Assembly: GCA_013298125.1 (NCBI GenBank)
Contig: JAAFJP010000030.1
Location: forward strand, 1 to 64,000
Direction of reading: 5' to 3'
Length of the DNA: 64,000 nucleotides
From: Cytophagales bacterium
GTDB lineage: Bacteria; Bacteroidota; Bacteroidia; Cytophagales; Spirosomataceae
Below are positions 38,075 to 46,714 of this stretch, piece after piece (positions within the stretch are counted from its first letter, which is position 1; each line of letters begins with the position of its first letter). Under the pieces are notes generated by a model. It made no database searches, had not been told where the DNA came from, and saw only the letters and a list, made by a program, of their open reading frames with translations. Made by a program: the position numbers and the translations under genes.

Positions 38075-39048
38075 ATATTCTCATTCAACATAACGCCCTT
38101 TTGCCTGTCAGTCAGTACGGTGGCACTGAACGAGTTGTTTGGTGGTTGGGTAAATATTTGACTAAGATGGGGCATCGGGTTACGTTCTTGGTCAAGGCGG
38201 GTTCTACTTGCCCTTTTGCAGAGATTTTGGCGTATGACCCAGCCAAACGTTTAGACGAGCAAATTCCTGATTATGTGGACGTTGTGCATCTAAATTCAGT
38301 ATTTGGAGAGACTCGCCAACCCCAATTATTGACGGCTCATGGCAATTATCATGTGGGCGAAAAACTGTCGATAAATTCGGTTTTTGTTTCAAAAAATCAT
38401 GCAGAACGACACAGAGCTACGGCATTTGTGCATAATGGTTTAGACTTCGACGAATACGGAAAACCTGACTTAGATTCCCCTCGTAAGCACCTCCATTTTT
38501 TGGCAAAAGCCGCTTGGCGAGTCAAGAATGTAAAGGGGGCAATTGAATTAGCCCGCAGAAGCAAAAATCGTTTGGAAGTTATGGGTGGGAATCGCCTGAA
38601 TATCAAAATGGGCTTTCGGTTTACGCCTTATCCGAGTGTAAGATTTCATGGTATGGTTGGGGATGCTGAGAAGAGTAAAATAATGAGCCAATCGAAGGCA
38701 TTGTTGTTTCCCGTTTTGTGGCATGAACCTTTCGGTATTGCCATTGTTGAAAGCCTTTTTATGGGTTGTGCCGTAGTCGGAACACCTTATGGTTCGTTAC
38801 CCGAAATCGTTACTGATGAAGTTGGTTTTTTGTCAGAATATAAATCAAAATTAGTGGATAAATTATTGAATATCAATGAGATAAACCCTAAAATTTGTCA
38901 CCAATACGCTACTGATAATTTTTCGGCAGAGACGATGGCAAAGAAATATTTGGAATATTATGAAGAGATTTTGGCGGGTCGGAATCTTAATTTACAGACT
39001 CCGACTTTACTTGAAAATTCTCCTAAGTTTTTACCATTTTTACCATAA
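38071..39048 (+). CDS. Glycosyltransferase family 4-like
   Basis: At 325 residues this has the GT4 architecture: a YGGTERVVWWLGKYLTKMGHRV acceptor-side opening and, in the C-terminal half, FHGMVGDAEKSKIMSQSKALLFPVLWHEPFGIAIVESL, where the EPFGI...E motif binds the nucleotide-sugar donor. It likely transfers a hexose to the growing surface glycan. The gene is translationally coupled to the previous one and is followed after 15 bp by an Rpn-family gene on the same strand. Confidence 0.85.
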   Translation: MNILIQHNALLPVSQYGGTERVVWWLGKYLTKMGHRVTFLVKAGSTCPFAEILAYDPAKRLDEQIPDYVDVVHLNSVFGETRQPQLLTAHGNYHVGEKLSINSVFVSKNHAERHRATAFVHNGLDFDEYGKPDLDSPRKHLHFLAKAAWRVKNVKGAIELARRSKNRLEVMGGNRLNIKMGFRFTPYPSVRFHGMVGDAEKSKIMSQSKALLFPVLWHEPFGIAIVESLFMGCAVVGTPYGSLPEIVTDEVGFLSEYKSKLVDKLLNINEINPKICHQYATDNFSAETMAKKYLEYYEEILAGRNLNLQTPTLLENSPKFLPFLP

Positions 39049-39063
39049 AAATTACCACTAAAA

Positions 39064-39924
39064 ATGCCCAAACCAAACCACAAACAAGAAGCCAATATTT
39101 ATGACAAAGTTTTCAAGGAAAATATAGATGCGGTCATTGATAATTTTATCCGTAAAATCCTGAAAATAGAAATTGTACAATCTGAAAAAATCATCGCTAA
39201 ACTACAACGAACCCGTGAACGTGAAGCTGATTATTTAGAAAAAGTGATTGATAAAAATGGTCAAGAATTTATCTTACACATTGAATATCAGACTCATAAC
39301 GAACCCAATATGGTTCATAGAATGTTGGATTATTGTTCACTTTTACTAAGGAAATATAAGCTCCCAGTCGAACAATACGTTATCTTCTTGGGAGACGAAA
39401 AACCTACGATGCTGACCAAGTTAGGGTATCGAAATATTCAGTTTAATTACCATTTGATTAACATAAAACAAATTGATTATCAGACGTTTATAGACTCTGA
39501 CGTTCCCGAAGAAATTTTATTAGCCATCCTCGGAAATTTCAAGAAACAATCTTTAAAAACTGTCGTTAAAGACATCGTAAATAAATTGGACAAAACGGTA
39601 GATTTGTCCTTAGAAAGTGAAAAATTATTTCAACAATTGTTAGTTTTCGGAAGACTTCGTAACTTACAAGAAAAAATACAGGAAATCATGAATTCAGTAT
39701 CAAAATATATAGACATCAAAGAGGACTTTCTTTACAAACAAGGTTTGGAAGAAGGCGTAGAAAAGGGCGTAGAAAAAGGTATTGAACAAGGTATTGAGCA
39801 AGGCGTAGAGAAAGTTGTTGTTAATTTTCTAATGAAATCTGACTTGTCTGTTGAACAAATTGCTGATTTTGCAGGTGTCTCATTGACGTATGTAATTGCT
39901 ATAAAACAAAAGCATAGCTTGTAA
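39064..39924 (+). CDS. Rpn-family recombination-promoting nuclease (PD-(D/E)XK)
   Basis: The 286-residue protein has an N-terminal PD-(D/E)XK nuclease core: the catalytic Asp56 in READYLEKV, and Glu74 and Gln76 in LHIEYQT. It ends with a charged coil of EGVEKGVEKGIEQGIEQG repeats and a helix-turn-helix-like tail SVEQIADFAGVSLTYVIAI. Rpn proteins are DNases linked to recombination and to phage defence in enterobacteria. It is set within a glycan cluster, where such genes commonly integrate. A possible internal start with AGGA 7 bases upstream (39688) could give a 78-residue tail protein. Confidence 0.85.
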   Translation: MPKPNHKQEANIYDKVFKENIDAVIDNFIRKILKIEIVQSEKIIAKLQRTREREADYLEKVIDKNGQEFILHIEYQTHNEPNMVHRMLDYCSLLLRKYKLPVEQYVIFLGDEKPTMLTKLGYRNIQFNYHLINIKQIDYQTFIDSDVPEEILLAILGNFKKQSLKTVVKDIVNKLDKTVDLSLESEKLFQQLLVFGRLRNLQEKIQEIMNSVSKYIDIKEDFLYKQGLEEGVEKGVEKGIEQGIEQGVEKVVVNFLMKSDLSVEQIADFAGVSLTYVIAIKQKHSL

Positions 39925-39943
39925 AAAATATTCTATCATTCTC

Positions 39944-39988
39944 AAAATCCCAATTTAGGCATCGGTAATATGTTTGAATTGGGATTTT
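39944..39988 (+). terminator. Intrinsic terminator after the Rpn gene
   Basis: AAAATCCCAATT and AATTGGGATTTT form a 12-bp stem around a 21-base loop, followed by TT, 20 bases after the stop codon. Confidence 0.75.
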
Positions 39989-40003
39989 TTCAAATAAATC
40001 ATC

Positions 40004-40879
40004 ATGTTCGTTTCAGGTTTTACTTTCGTCCGCAATGCTATCAAGTTTGACTATCCCATCGTAGAGGCGATTACGTCCATATTACCCGTATGTGATGAGA
40101 TGATTGTTGCCGTTGGGAATTCGGATGATGATACCTTGGGGTTGATTAAAAGTATTGATTCTCCTAAAATAAAAATCATAGAAACCGTCTGGGATGATTC
40201 ACTTCGAGAGGGTGGAAAAGTCTTGGCGGTTGAGACCAATAAAGCCTTAGCTGCCGTCTCGCCTGATGCGGATTGGTGTTTTTATATTCAGGGCGATGAG
40301 GTGGTACATGAGCAATATTTGCCCGCCATTCGTCAAGCCATGCAGGATGATCTGAACGACTCGAAAGTGGAAGGTTTATTGTTCAAGTATCTTCATTTTT
40401 ACGGTTCGTATCAGTACGTGGCGGACTCTCAAAAATGGTATCGTCAGGAGATTAGGATTATTCGGAATAAGAAAAAAATCACTTCCTATCGTGATGCACA
40501 GGGTTTCAGAACTATTGATGATAAAAAGCTGAATGTCAAGTGGATAGAGGCGTATATATATCACTACGGTTGGGTAAAATCACCCGAAGTTCAGAAAGAA
40601 AAAATGAAAAGTTCTATCAATTTTTGGGCGACGGATGAAGAAGCTGCATCCGTAAAAAAACATTATGATGAGAATTTTGATTATGCAGGAATTGACTCTT
40701 TGACGACCTTTTCAGGCATACATCCCGCCGTAATGCAAGCAAGACTCGAACGAGTAAATTGGCAATTTGATTTTGATATTCGAGAGAAAAAATTATCGTT
40801 CAAAAACCGTGTTCGGGCTTTTGTGGAGAAGCTAACTGGTTGGCGGATAGGGGAATATAGAAATTATAGGGTGGTATAA
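40004..40879 (+). CDS. Glycosyltransferase family 2-like
   Basis: This 291-residue protein starts MFVSGFTFVRNAIKFDYP, typical of the GT2 'FxRNxxxxxYP' subgroup, and has the metal-binding aspartates in WCFYIQGDEVVHEQ (the 'QxDE' form of DXD). The C-terminal half is rich in basic and aromatic residues. It is preceded by a terminator so it may be a separate unit from the Rpn gene. It ends 4 bp from the convergent ABC transporter. Confidence 0.8.
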   Translation: MFVSGFTFVRNAIKFDYPIVEAITSILPVCDEMIVAVGNSDDDTLGLIKSIDSPKIKIIETVWDDSLREGGKVLAVETNKALAAVSPDADWCFYIQGDEVVHEQYLPAIRQAMQDDLNDSKVEGLLFKYLHFYGSYQYVADSQKWYRQEIRIIRNKKKITSYRDAQGFRTIDDKKLNVKWIEAYIYHYGWVKSPEVQKEKMKSSINFWATDEEAASVKKHYDENFDYAGIDSLTTFSGIHPAVMQARLERVNWQFDFDIREKKLSFKNRVRAFVEKLTGWRIGEYRNYRVV

Positions 40880-40883
40880 CTCC

Positions 40884-42716
40884 TTACTCATCCACACTAC
40901 TCAACTTCCGATAAAATCCATTTTCATTTTTCAATAAATCGTCGTGCGTACCCCGTTCGACGATTTTGCCTTTATTGATGACCAAAATCTCGTCAGCGTG
41001 TTGGATTGTACTCAATCTGTGGGCAATCACGAGTGTGGTGCGGTTTTGCATGAGGTGCGTGAGAGCTTCTTGAACCAACTTTTCTGACTCATTATCTAAG
41101 GCAGAAGTAGCTTCGTCCAAAATCATAATTGGTGGGTTTTTCAGTACCGCACGGGCAATGCTAATTCGTTGGCGTTGTCCACCCGAAAGTCGCCCGCCTC
41201 TATCGCCAATGAGAGTCTGATAGCCCTCCGAAAGTTGGCTCACAAACTGGTGGGCATTCGCAATTTTTGCCGCTTCAATCACTTGATTTTCAGAGGATTC
41301 TGTCCCGAAAGTGATATTATTAAAAACGGTATCGTTGAATAAAATGGACTCTTGGGTAACGATACCAATTTTCTGAGTTAATGACTGAATTCTGATTTGT
41401 TTTATGTCGATACCATCCATCAAAATTTGTCCTTCGGTAGGGTCATAAAAACGGGGTACAAGATCTGCCAATGTAGATTTTCCACCGCCCGATGTACCGA
41501 CCAAAGCAATGGTTTTCCCTTTCTGAATTTTGAACGAAACATTATCCAAAACCTTACGTCCTTCCTGATACTCGAAACTAACATTTCGGAATTCAATTTC
41601 ATTCGTAAAGTCTTGAATATCAATGGCATTGGGAGAATCTTGAATCGCAGGAACAGTATCGATTAATTTCAAAATCCGTTCTGCCGAAGCAATCCCACGT
41701 TGTACACCACTGAACGCATCGGCAATCACCTTCGCAGGTCGCATCACTTGTGAGAACAGGATGATGAACGAAATAAAAGTTGAGGCAGTCAGTCCCTCTT
41801 CTTTATTGATGACCAACGTTCCACCGTACAATAAAATCCCCGCCACAACGATTACGCCCAATGCCTCCGAAATCGGGGAAGTCATTTCTTGGCGATAAAC
41901 CATCTTCAAGATGGCGGCTTTGTACCCATAATTCTCTTTCCTAAATCTGTCAGAAACGACCTTCTCGGCATTAAATCCTTTCACAATTCTCATGCCTCCA
42001 AACACTTCATCGAGGGTACTTATCATGGTACTTTGTTTCTCTTGGACATCTCTTGCACTTCTTCGTAAACGCCTACTAATCAGGGCAATAACTCCGCCAG
42101 AGAGTGGTAAAATTATCAAAGAAAAGAGCGTTAGTTTTACGGACATATTAAACAAAAAAACGAAGTACATTATCAGCGTAAATACTTCTTTGATGCTTGC
42201 CGTAAATGCTCGCCCGATAGAATTTTCTACCTCCTGCACGTCCGTAGTGAGATGAGCCATCAGGTTTCCTTTTCTTTCATTATTAAAAAAACCAAAGTGA
42301 AGCCCCATCGTTTTCTCAAAAACAGACTGACGCAATGATGCAATCGTTTGAGCCTCAACGGTTTTGAGGATTCTTTGGGATAAATATCTGAAAATATTAG
42401 AACAAATGACCGATATGACAATGGCGATACAAGCAAACCGTAAAGCTCCCAAACGCCCATGCGACTGAATAGCTTGATAAAAACAATAATTGAAGATTGA
42501 TTTGAAGTAATTAGCCTCTAATGAAAACGCAGGTTTTAGGCTAAATTTCTGAACGTCATCAGGGTTTACATTATTGAAAAGCACCTCAAAAAGTGGACTC
42601 AATAACGTAAAATTCAAGATTCCGAACAGACTGGCAAGTAAGGAAAGAATAAAATATGGAAACGCAAAATTCCGTAAAGATTCGACGTATTGAAGTATGC
42701 GGAGGTATGTTTTCAA
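40884..42716 (-). CDS. ABC transporter, MsbA-like (permease-ATPase fusion)
   Basis: The 610-residue protein has an N-terminal six-helix exporter domain and a C-terminal NBD with Walker A GTSGGGKSTL, Q-loop, signature LSGGQRQR and Walker B IMILDEATSALD, followed by the H-loop AHRLST. Its layout is that of type IV homodimeric exporters such as MsbA. In a glycan cluster a role in flipping lipid A or lipid-linked glycan is plausible, but the family is broad and drug export cannot be excluded. Confidence 0.85.
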   Translation of the reverse strand: MKTYLRILQYVESLRNFAFPYFILSLLASLFGILNFTLLSPLFEVLFNNVNPDDVQKFSLKPAFSLEANYFKSIFNYCFYQAIQSHGRLGALRFACIAIVISVICSNIFRYLSQRILKTVEAQTIASLRQSVFEKTMGLHFGFFNNERKGNLMAHLTTDVQEVENSIGRAFTASIKEVFTLIMYFVFLFNMSVKLTLFSLIILPLSGGVIALISRRLRRSARDVQEKQSTMISTLDEVFGGMRIVKGFNAEKVVSDRFRKENYGYKAAILKMVYRQEMTSPISEALGVIVVAGILLYGGTLVINKEEGLTASTFISFIILFSQVMRPAKVIADAFSGVQRGIASAERILKLIDTVPAIQDSPNAIDIQDFTNEIEFRNVSFEYQEGRKVLDNVSFKIQKGKTIALVGTSGGGKSTLADLVPRFYDPTEGQILMDGIDIKQIRIQSLTQKIGIVTQESILFNDTVFNNITFGTESSENQVIEAAKIANAHQFVSQLSEGYQTLIGDRGGRLSGGQRQRISIARAVLKNPPIMILDEATSALDNESEKLVQEALTHLMQNRTTLVIAHRLSTIQHADEILVINKGKIVERGTHDDLLKNENGFYRKLSSVDE

Positions 42717-42782
42717 AGGTTACTTTATGATATATTTATACAAAAATACGAAGAGAAAATACGTTTCCTGCCTGTGAGTTGC

Positions 42783-42790
42783 TAAATTTG
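42783..42790 (+). promoter_or_regulatory. Candidate -7 element for the gene at 42814
   Basis: TAAATTTG matches the Bacteroidota -7 consensus exactly, 23 bp before the ATG. The region is shared with the divergent ABC transporter. Confidence 0.45.
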
Positions 42791-42813
42791 TTCTATTAAA
42801 CTCTCTCAAATAT

Positions 42814-44025
42814 ATGGAATCTCTTTGGCAATGGGTAAAATCCGTTCCTTCCAATTTTAAAGATAAAACTAAACTGTTGCCCATTCTGTGGTTTTTGCTC
42901 CCTGCAATTATCTCATTTCAGAAGTGGCGATTGGGTTCTGTGAATAATTATGCCATTTACAAAGGAGTTTTTACACATCTATTAGCACAAAAAAATCTAT
43001 ACAATCTCTACCCTTCCGACCATTGGGATAGTAATCATTATGGTCCGTTATTCAGCCTTATTATTATGCCTTTTACTTATCTTCCAGACGGTCTTGGCAT
43101 TCCGCTTTGGGTGAGTTTGCAATCGTATATTTTGTATAAAGCATTCCAATTATTACCCCTAAAACCTATCTATCAATGGATTCTTTTGGCAATTTGTATC
43201 GTAGATTTAACTACGGCTTCTGCCAGTACCCAGATAAATCCGAGTGTTGTTGCGATGATTATTTTGTCTTGGTATTTTGTCAAAAAAGACCAAGTAATTT
43301 GGGCAACCCTTTTCGTAATGATTGGTACTTTTATTAAGTTGTATGGTATCGTGGGCTTGGCTTTTTGGGTATTCTCAGATAGTAAAATTAAGTATATTGG
43401 TTATTGTATTTTATGGGCGATAGTGCTTTTCGTACTCCCGATGGCGATTAGTTCCCCACAGTTTATCGTGCAGTCTTACTACGACTGGTACGAAAGTTTA
43501 GTACACAAAAATATTGAAAATCAAGGAGTTAAAGATGGCGTGGGTACAAGTATGCAAGATGTTTCGTTGATGGGATTGGTGAGACGGCTTGGAGGTTTTC
43601 CTAATCTTTCAAATCTTATTTTTATTATTCCAGGGTTTATTTTACAAGTATTACCTCTATTGAAATTCAAAAACTATCATAGCCTTATCTTCCAGTTGAG
43701 GTACTTGGCTTCGTTGGTTATTTTTGTAGTCATTTTCTCATCATCTTCCGAATCACCCACCTTCATTATTGCGGTGTCTGGGGTGGCAATTTGGTTTATT
43801 TCACAGGCAAATCCCGTAGAAAAATGGGTGAAACTTTTACTGATTTTAGTAGTGGTTTTTACTTCGGTTTCGGCAACTGATATTTTTCCACCACATATCC
43901 GAAAAGTGTTTATCATTTATTCTATCAAAGCCTTTCCTTGTTGTCTGGTCTGGTTTGCTTGTATTTATCAATTATTATTTGAAAAAACCACACAATTCAA
44001 ATCATTATGGCTCAGTCAAGACTAA
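42814..44025 (+). CDS. GT87-like (DUF2029) membrane mannosyltransferase
   Basis: The 403-residue protein is a multi-spanning GT-C type transferase with about ten membrane segments. The short loop after the first segment contains YPSDHWDSNHYGPLFSLIIMPF, with acidic residues where GT-C enzymes carry their catalytic Asp. The DUF2029/GT87 family includes polyprenol-phosphate-mannose-dependent enzymes of actinobacteria and related Bacteroidota proteins. It overlaps the downstream GT2 gene by 19 bp. A polyprenyl-phosphate sugar donor is likely because the next gene encodes a candidate polyprenyl-phosphate sugar synthase. Confidence 0.75.
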   Translation: MESLWQWVKSVPSNFKDKTKLLPILWFLLPAIISFQKWRLGSVNNYAIYKGVFTHLLAQKNLYNLYPSDHWDSNHYGPLFSLIIMPFTYLPDGLGIPLWVSLQSYILYKAFQLLPLKPIYQWILLAICIVDLTTASASTQINPSVVAMIILSWYFVKKDQVIWATLFVMIGTFIKLYGIVGLAFWVFSDSKIKYIGYCILWAIVLFVLPMAISSPQFIVQSYYDWYESLVHKNIENQGVKDGVGTSMQDVSLMGLVRRLGGFPNLSNLIFIIPGFILQVLPLLKFKNYHSLIFQLRYLASLVIFVVIFSSSSESPTFIIAVSGVAIWFISQANPVEKWVKLLLILVVVFTSVSATDIFPPHIRKVFIIYSIKAFPCCLVWFACIYQLLFEKTTQFKSLWLSQD

Positions 44026-44942
44026 CCATCTGTATTCTTTCGGCAGCCTACAACGAAGGCGAAAACTTGCTGGTTTTCTATAACTCAGTAAAGAAAATTA
44101 CGGATAATCTACCCTATAATTTTGAGTTTTGTTTTGTGAATGATGGTAGTAAAGACGATACACTCGAAATCATCCGACAACTCGCAAAACAAGATACCTC
44201 CGTAAAATATTTATCATTTTCAAGAAATTTTGGACAGCAAATTGCCCTCAAAGCGGGTATTGATGCGATTGATGCAGATGCTATTATTATGATGGATAGC
44301 GACCTCCAACATCCCCCCGAGATGATTCCAGATTTGGTACAGATTTGGCAAGAAAAAAAGGTCAATATGGTCAATACTTTGAGAGAGGAAGATAAAGAAT
44401 TGTCGTGGTTCAAGAAACAAACCAGTAAGCGTTTTTATCAATTGTTAAATAAAGTAAGTGAATTAAAAATGGAGCCTGGACAGGCGGATTTTCGACTCAT
44501 TGACCGACAAGTTACTACCATTCTAAAAAACTCAAAAGAACATGACGTTTTTCTTCGAGGAATGATACAATGGATTGGATTTAAGCAATTTACGGTTTCA
44601 TATAAAGCCCATAAACGCTTTGCGGGTGAGAGCAAATATACTATCCGAAAAATGATGCGTTTAGCGTTGGATGGTATTACTTCTTTTAGTGTAAAACCTT
44701 TATATACAGCCATTTACATCGGGTTTTTCTTCGCTTTTTTATCTTTCCTTTACCTACCTTATATTGTGTATAGTTTCGTGATGGGAACGGTTGTAGATGG
44801 TTGGGCATCGCTTTTGGTAACGGTTGTTTTTTTCGGTGGACTCAACCTGATGGTATTGGGTGTGATGGGGATTTATATCGGTAAAATTCTGATTCAGAAT
44901 AAAGAAAGACCATTGTATATTATTCAAGAACAAAATTTATAA
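44007..44942 (+). CDS. Polyprenyl-phosphate glycosyltransferase (GT2, DPM/GtrB-like)
   Basis: The 311-residue GT2 protein starts LTICILSAAYNEGENL and has the metal-binding MMDSDLQHPPEM and the GQADFRLIDRQ segment seen in dolichol-phosphate-mannose-synthase-like enzymes. Two C-terminal membrane helices (around FFFAFLSFLYLPYIVY and VVFFGGLNLMVLGVMGIYIG) match the GtrB/ArnC type. It loads a sugar onto undecaprenyl phosphate for use by a membrane transferase, here probably the GT87-like neighbour, whose gene overlaps it. Confidence 0.85.
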   Translation: MAQSRLTICILSAAYNEGENLLVFYNSVKKITDNLPYNFEFCFVNDGSKDDTLEIIRQLAKQDTSVKYLSFSRNFGQQIALKAGIDAIDADAIIMMDSDLQHPPEMIPDLVQIWQEKKVNMVNTLREEDKELSWFKKQTSKRFYQLLNKVSELKMEPGQADFRLIDRQVTTILKNSKEHDVFLRGMIQWIGFKQFTVSYKAHKRFAGESKYTIRKMMRLALDGITSFSVKPLYTAIYIGFFFAFLSFLYLPYIVYSFVMGTVVDGWASLLVTVVFFGGLNLMVLGVMGIYIGKILIQNKERPLYIIQEQNL

Positions 44943-44944
44943 AC

Positions 44945-45034
44945 AACCTCACCCCCAGCCCCTCTCCCGTTGAGAGGGGAGTTTTTGAGGTCGAATTCTC
45001 CCCTCTCAACGGGAGAGGGGCTGGGGGTGAGGTT
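44945..45034. repeat. C/G-rich palindromic repeat, family A, copy 3
   Basis: AACCTCACCCCCAGCCCCTC begins the left arm; the right arm ends in its complement GGGGTGAGGTT. Each arm also folds on itself (CCCCTCTCCCGTTGAGAGGGG is nearly palindromic). It directly follows the stop codon of the GT2 gene and fills the gap before the polysaccharide deacetylase. Confidence 0.9.
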
Positions 45035-45044
45035 ACACTACTCA

Positions 45045-45821
45045 ATGAAAATCGCCATCCTAAGTTTTGACGTAGAAGAATTCGATATGCCCTACGAATA
45101 CGGTGGAAATCCGCCGATGGAAGAGCAAATTTCGACCTCTAATCAAGGCTTAAAAACCATCATTTCGATTTTAGATAAATACGATGCAAGAGCAACTTTC
45201 TACTGCACGGGCGTTTACGCAACTGCCATGCCTGAACAGATAAAATCGTTGAGTCAAAAGCACGAAATTGCTTCGCACAATCACTATCATTCCAGTCATA
45301 AAAAAGAGGATTTAAGTACGTCAAAGGCTATTTTAGAGGAAGTTACAGGTCAAGAAATAGTAGGTTTCAGAATGCCCAGAATGGCACCTGTTTCGGATGC
45401 GGATTTAGTCGAAGCGGGTTATCGTTATAATGCCTCCATCAATCCAACGTACTTGCCTGGGCGTTATGATTATCGACATATTTCAAGGACATTTTTTACG
45501 CAAAATAACTTAATCCATTTCCCTGCCTCAGTTTCCCCCAATTGGCGAGTGCCGCTGTTTTGGATAGCTTTTCATAATTTTCCTTTGTCTTATTTTTTCT
45601 ATCTGTGTAAAAAAGTGGTAGAATCAGACGGATATTTGCATTTATACTTCCACCCTTGGGAATTTACCGATTATCATTTGGCAAAAAATGGAGCAAAATA
45701 TCCATTTTATTTACACCGAAATAATGGAAATAAAATGGCAGAAAGATTTGATAAATTGATGGCGTTTTTGAAGAAAGAAGGCTTTGAGTTTAGGACTTCA
45801 AAGGAGTTACTAATACTGTAG
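45045..45821 (+). CDS. Polysaccharide deacetylase family protein
   Basis: The ATG at 45045 gives 258 residues starting MKIAILSFDVEEFDMPYEYG, where the Asp pair is the first NodB motif. HEIASHNHYHSSHKK supplies the zinc His residues and the SH...H motif, and LHLYFHPWEF the C-terminal His. The upstream ATG at 44970 lies inside the palindromic repeat. It likely trims acetyl groups from a surface or lipid-linked sugar. The final codons and stop come from the left arm of a palindrome (45811-45884). Confidence 0.87.
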   Translation: MKIAILSFDVEEFDMPYEYGGNPPMEEQISTSNQGLKTIISILDKYDARATFYCTGVYATAMPEQIKSLSQKHEIASHNHYHSSHKKEDLSTSKAILEEVTGQEIVGFRMPRMAPVSDADLVEAGYRYNASINPTYLPGRYDYRHISRTFFTQNNLIHFPASVSPNWRVPLFWIAFHNFPLSYFFYLCKKVVESDGYLHLYFHPWEFTDYHLAKNGAKYPFYLHRNNGNKMAERFDKLMAFLKKEGFEFRTSKELLIL

Positions 45822-45884
45822 CTCGAAGTGGCACTTCGAGAATGGAGTCCAATTCTCGAAGTACCACTCCGAGCTACAGTATTA
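45811..45884. repeat. Palindrome spanning two convergent stop codons (family B, copy 1)
   Basis: TAATACTGTAGCTCG and CGAGCTACAGTATTA are perfect outer arms; the inner parts carry GAAGTGGCACTTCGAGAAT against ATTCTCGAAGTACCACTCC. The plus-strand stop TAG (45819-45821) and the minus-strand stop TAA (45882-45884) both lie within the arms. A related, longer copy lies at 52291. Confidence 0.9.
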
Positions 45885-46619
45885 CTTCATTTCTCGCAAT
45901 TTTGCATATTTTATCACAGGTGTCATAGCCGTCAGCAATGCCCACATAAAACCAGCGTAACCATCTAAGCATGAGCCTTTTAGAAAATATATTTTCAAGA
46001 AAGTAGTTGGAAAACGAGAGATGATTTTGAAGGATGAAACCGTCTTTCCACGTTCAGATAAAGTCTTTGCACCAAGCGAAGTATATTTATTGAATTTGTT
46101 AAAATAATCCGTCAAATCACGGTAGCTGTCATGGAGAATTTGATGTTTTAACGTACCTACTTTTCCATTCACTTCCACACTCTCGTGGACATATTCAGCA
46201 TTCCAATTTCCGTATTTTCGATTAAAAAGTCGTAAAGTCAAGCGTTTATATTCACCACTAAATCGCAATAATTTTCCTAAAAAAATTAAGGAACGAGGAA
46301 TTTTAAAACCCTGAAAATCAGTATTTTGTAAATTTAAATTTTGAATTTCTTGTTGTAATTCGAGCGTTAGAATTTCATCATCATCCAATGATAAAATCCA
46401 ATCATTAGAGGCTTGTTCAGTCGCAAAATTCTTTTGTGAACCATACCCATCAAAAGCTCGATAAACGGTTTTAGCCTTAAATTGTCGAGCAATTTCCAAA
46501 GTCTTATCCGTACTTCCCGAGTCCACCAAAACGATTTCATCCGCCCAAGAAACAGCCTCTAAGACGGGTTTAAGAGTCTTTTCTGAATTTAGAGTTATGA
46601 GGGTTACGGATATCTTCAT
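45882..46619 (-). CDS. Glycosyltransferase family 2 (WaaE/KdtX-like)
   Basis: With the ATG at 46619 (MKISVTLITLNSEKTL) the protein is 245 residues. The GT2 signature EIVLVDSGSTDKTLEIA and ILSLDDDEILT give the metal-binding D-D-D site. LRFSGEYKRLTLRLFNRKYG and the C-terminal GSCLDGYAGFMWALLTAM segment are those of WaaE-like beta-1,4-glucosyltransferases. It is convergent with the polysaccharide deacetylase gene and shares the palindrome at their 3' ends. Confidence 0.85.
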   Translation of the reverse strand: MKISVTLITLNSEKTLKPVLEAVSWADEIVLVDSGSTDKTLEIARQFKAKTVYRAFDGYGSQKNFATEQASNDWILSLDDDEILTLELQQEIQNLNLQNTDFQGFKIPRSLIFLGKLLRFSGEYKRLTLRLFNRKYGNWNAEYVHESVEVNGKVGTLKHQILHDSYRDLTDYFNKFNKYTSLGAKTLSERGKTVSSFKIISRFPTTFLKIYFLKGSCLDGYAGFMWALLTAMTPVIKYAKLREMK

Positions 46620-46630
46620 TTGGTTTTGCA

Positions 46631-46664
46631 TAAAATAAGGTGTTACAGTTTTCTGCAACACCTT
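46631..46664 (-). terminator. Terminator of the PurF-family gene
   Basis: AAGGTGTTACAG and CTGCAACACCTT form a stem on the minus strand followed by ATTTTAT. It lies 50 bases past the stop codon at 46715 and upstream of the GT2 start. Confidence 0.55.
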
Positions 46665-46714
46665 GAATATTTTGATGGGATTATTCTGTTTTATTTTCTT
46701 TATAAAATAAATAA

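Noticed and set aside
40884-42716. Lipid A exporter msbA
   Set aside because: The fold fits but this exporter family is too broad to assign the gene name from sequence alone.
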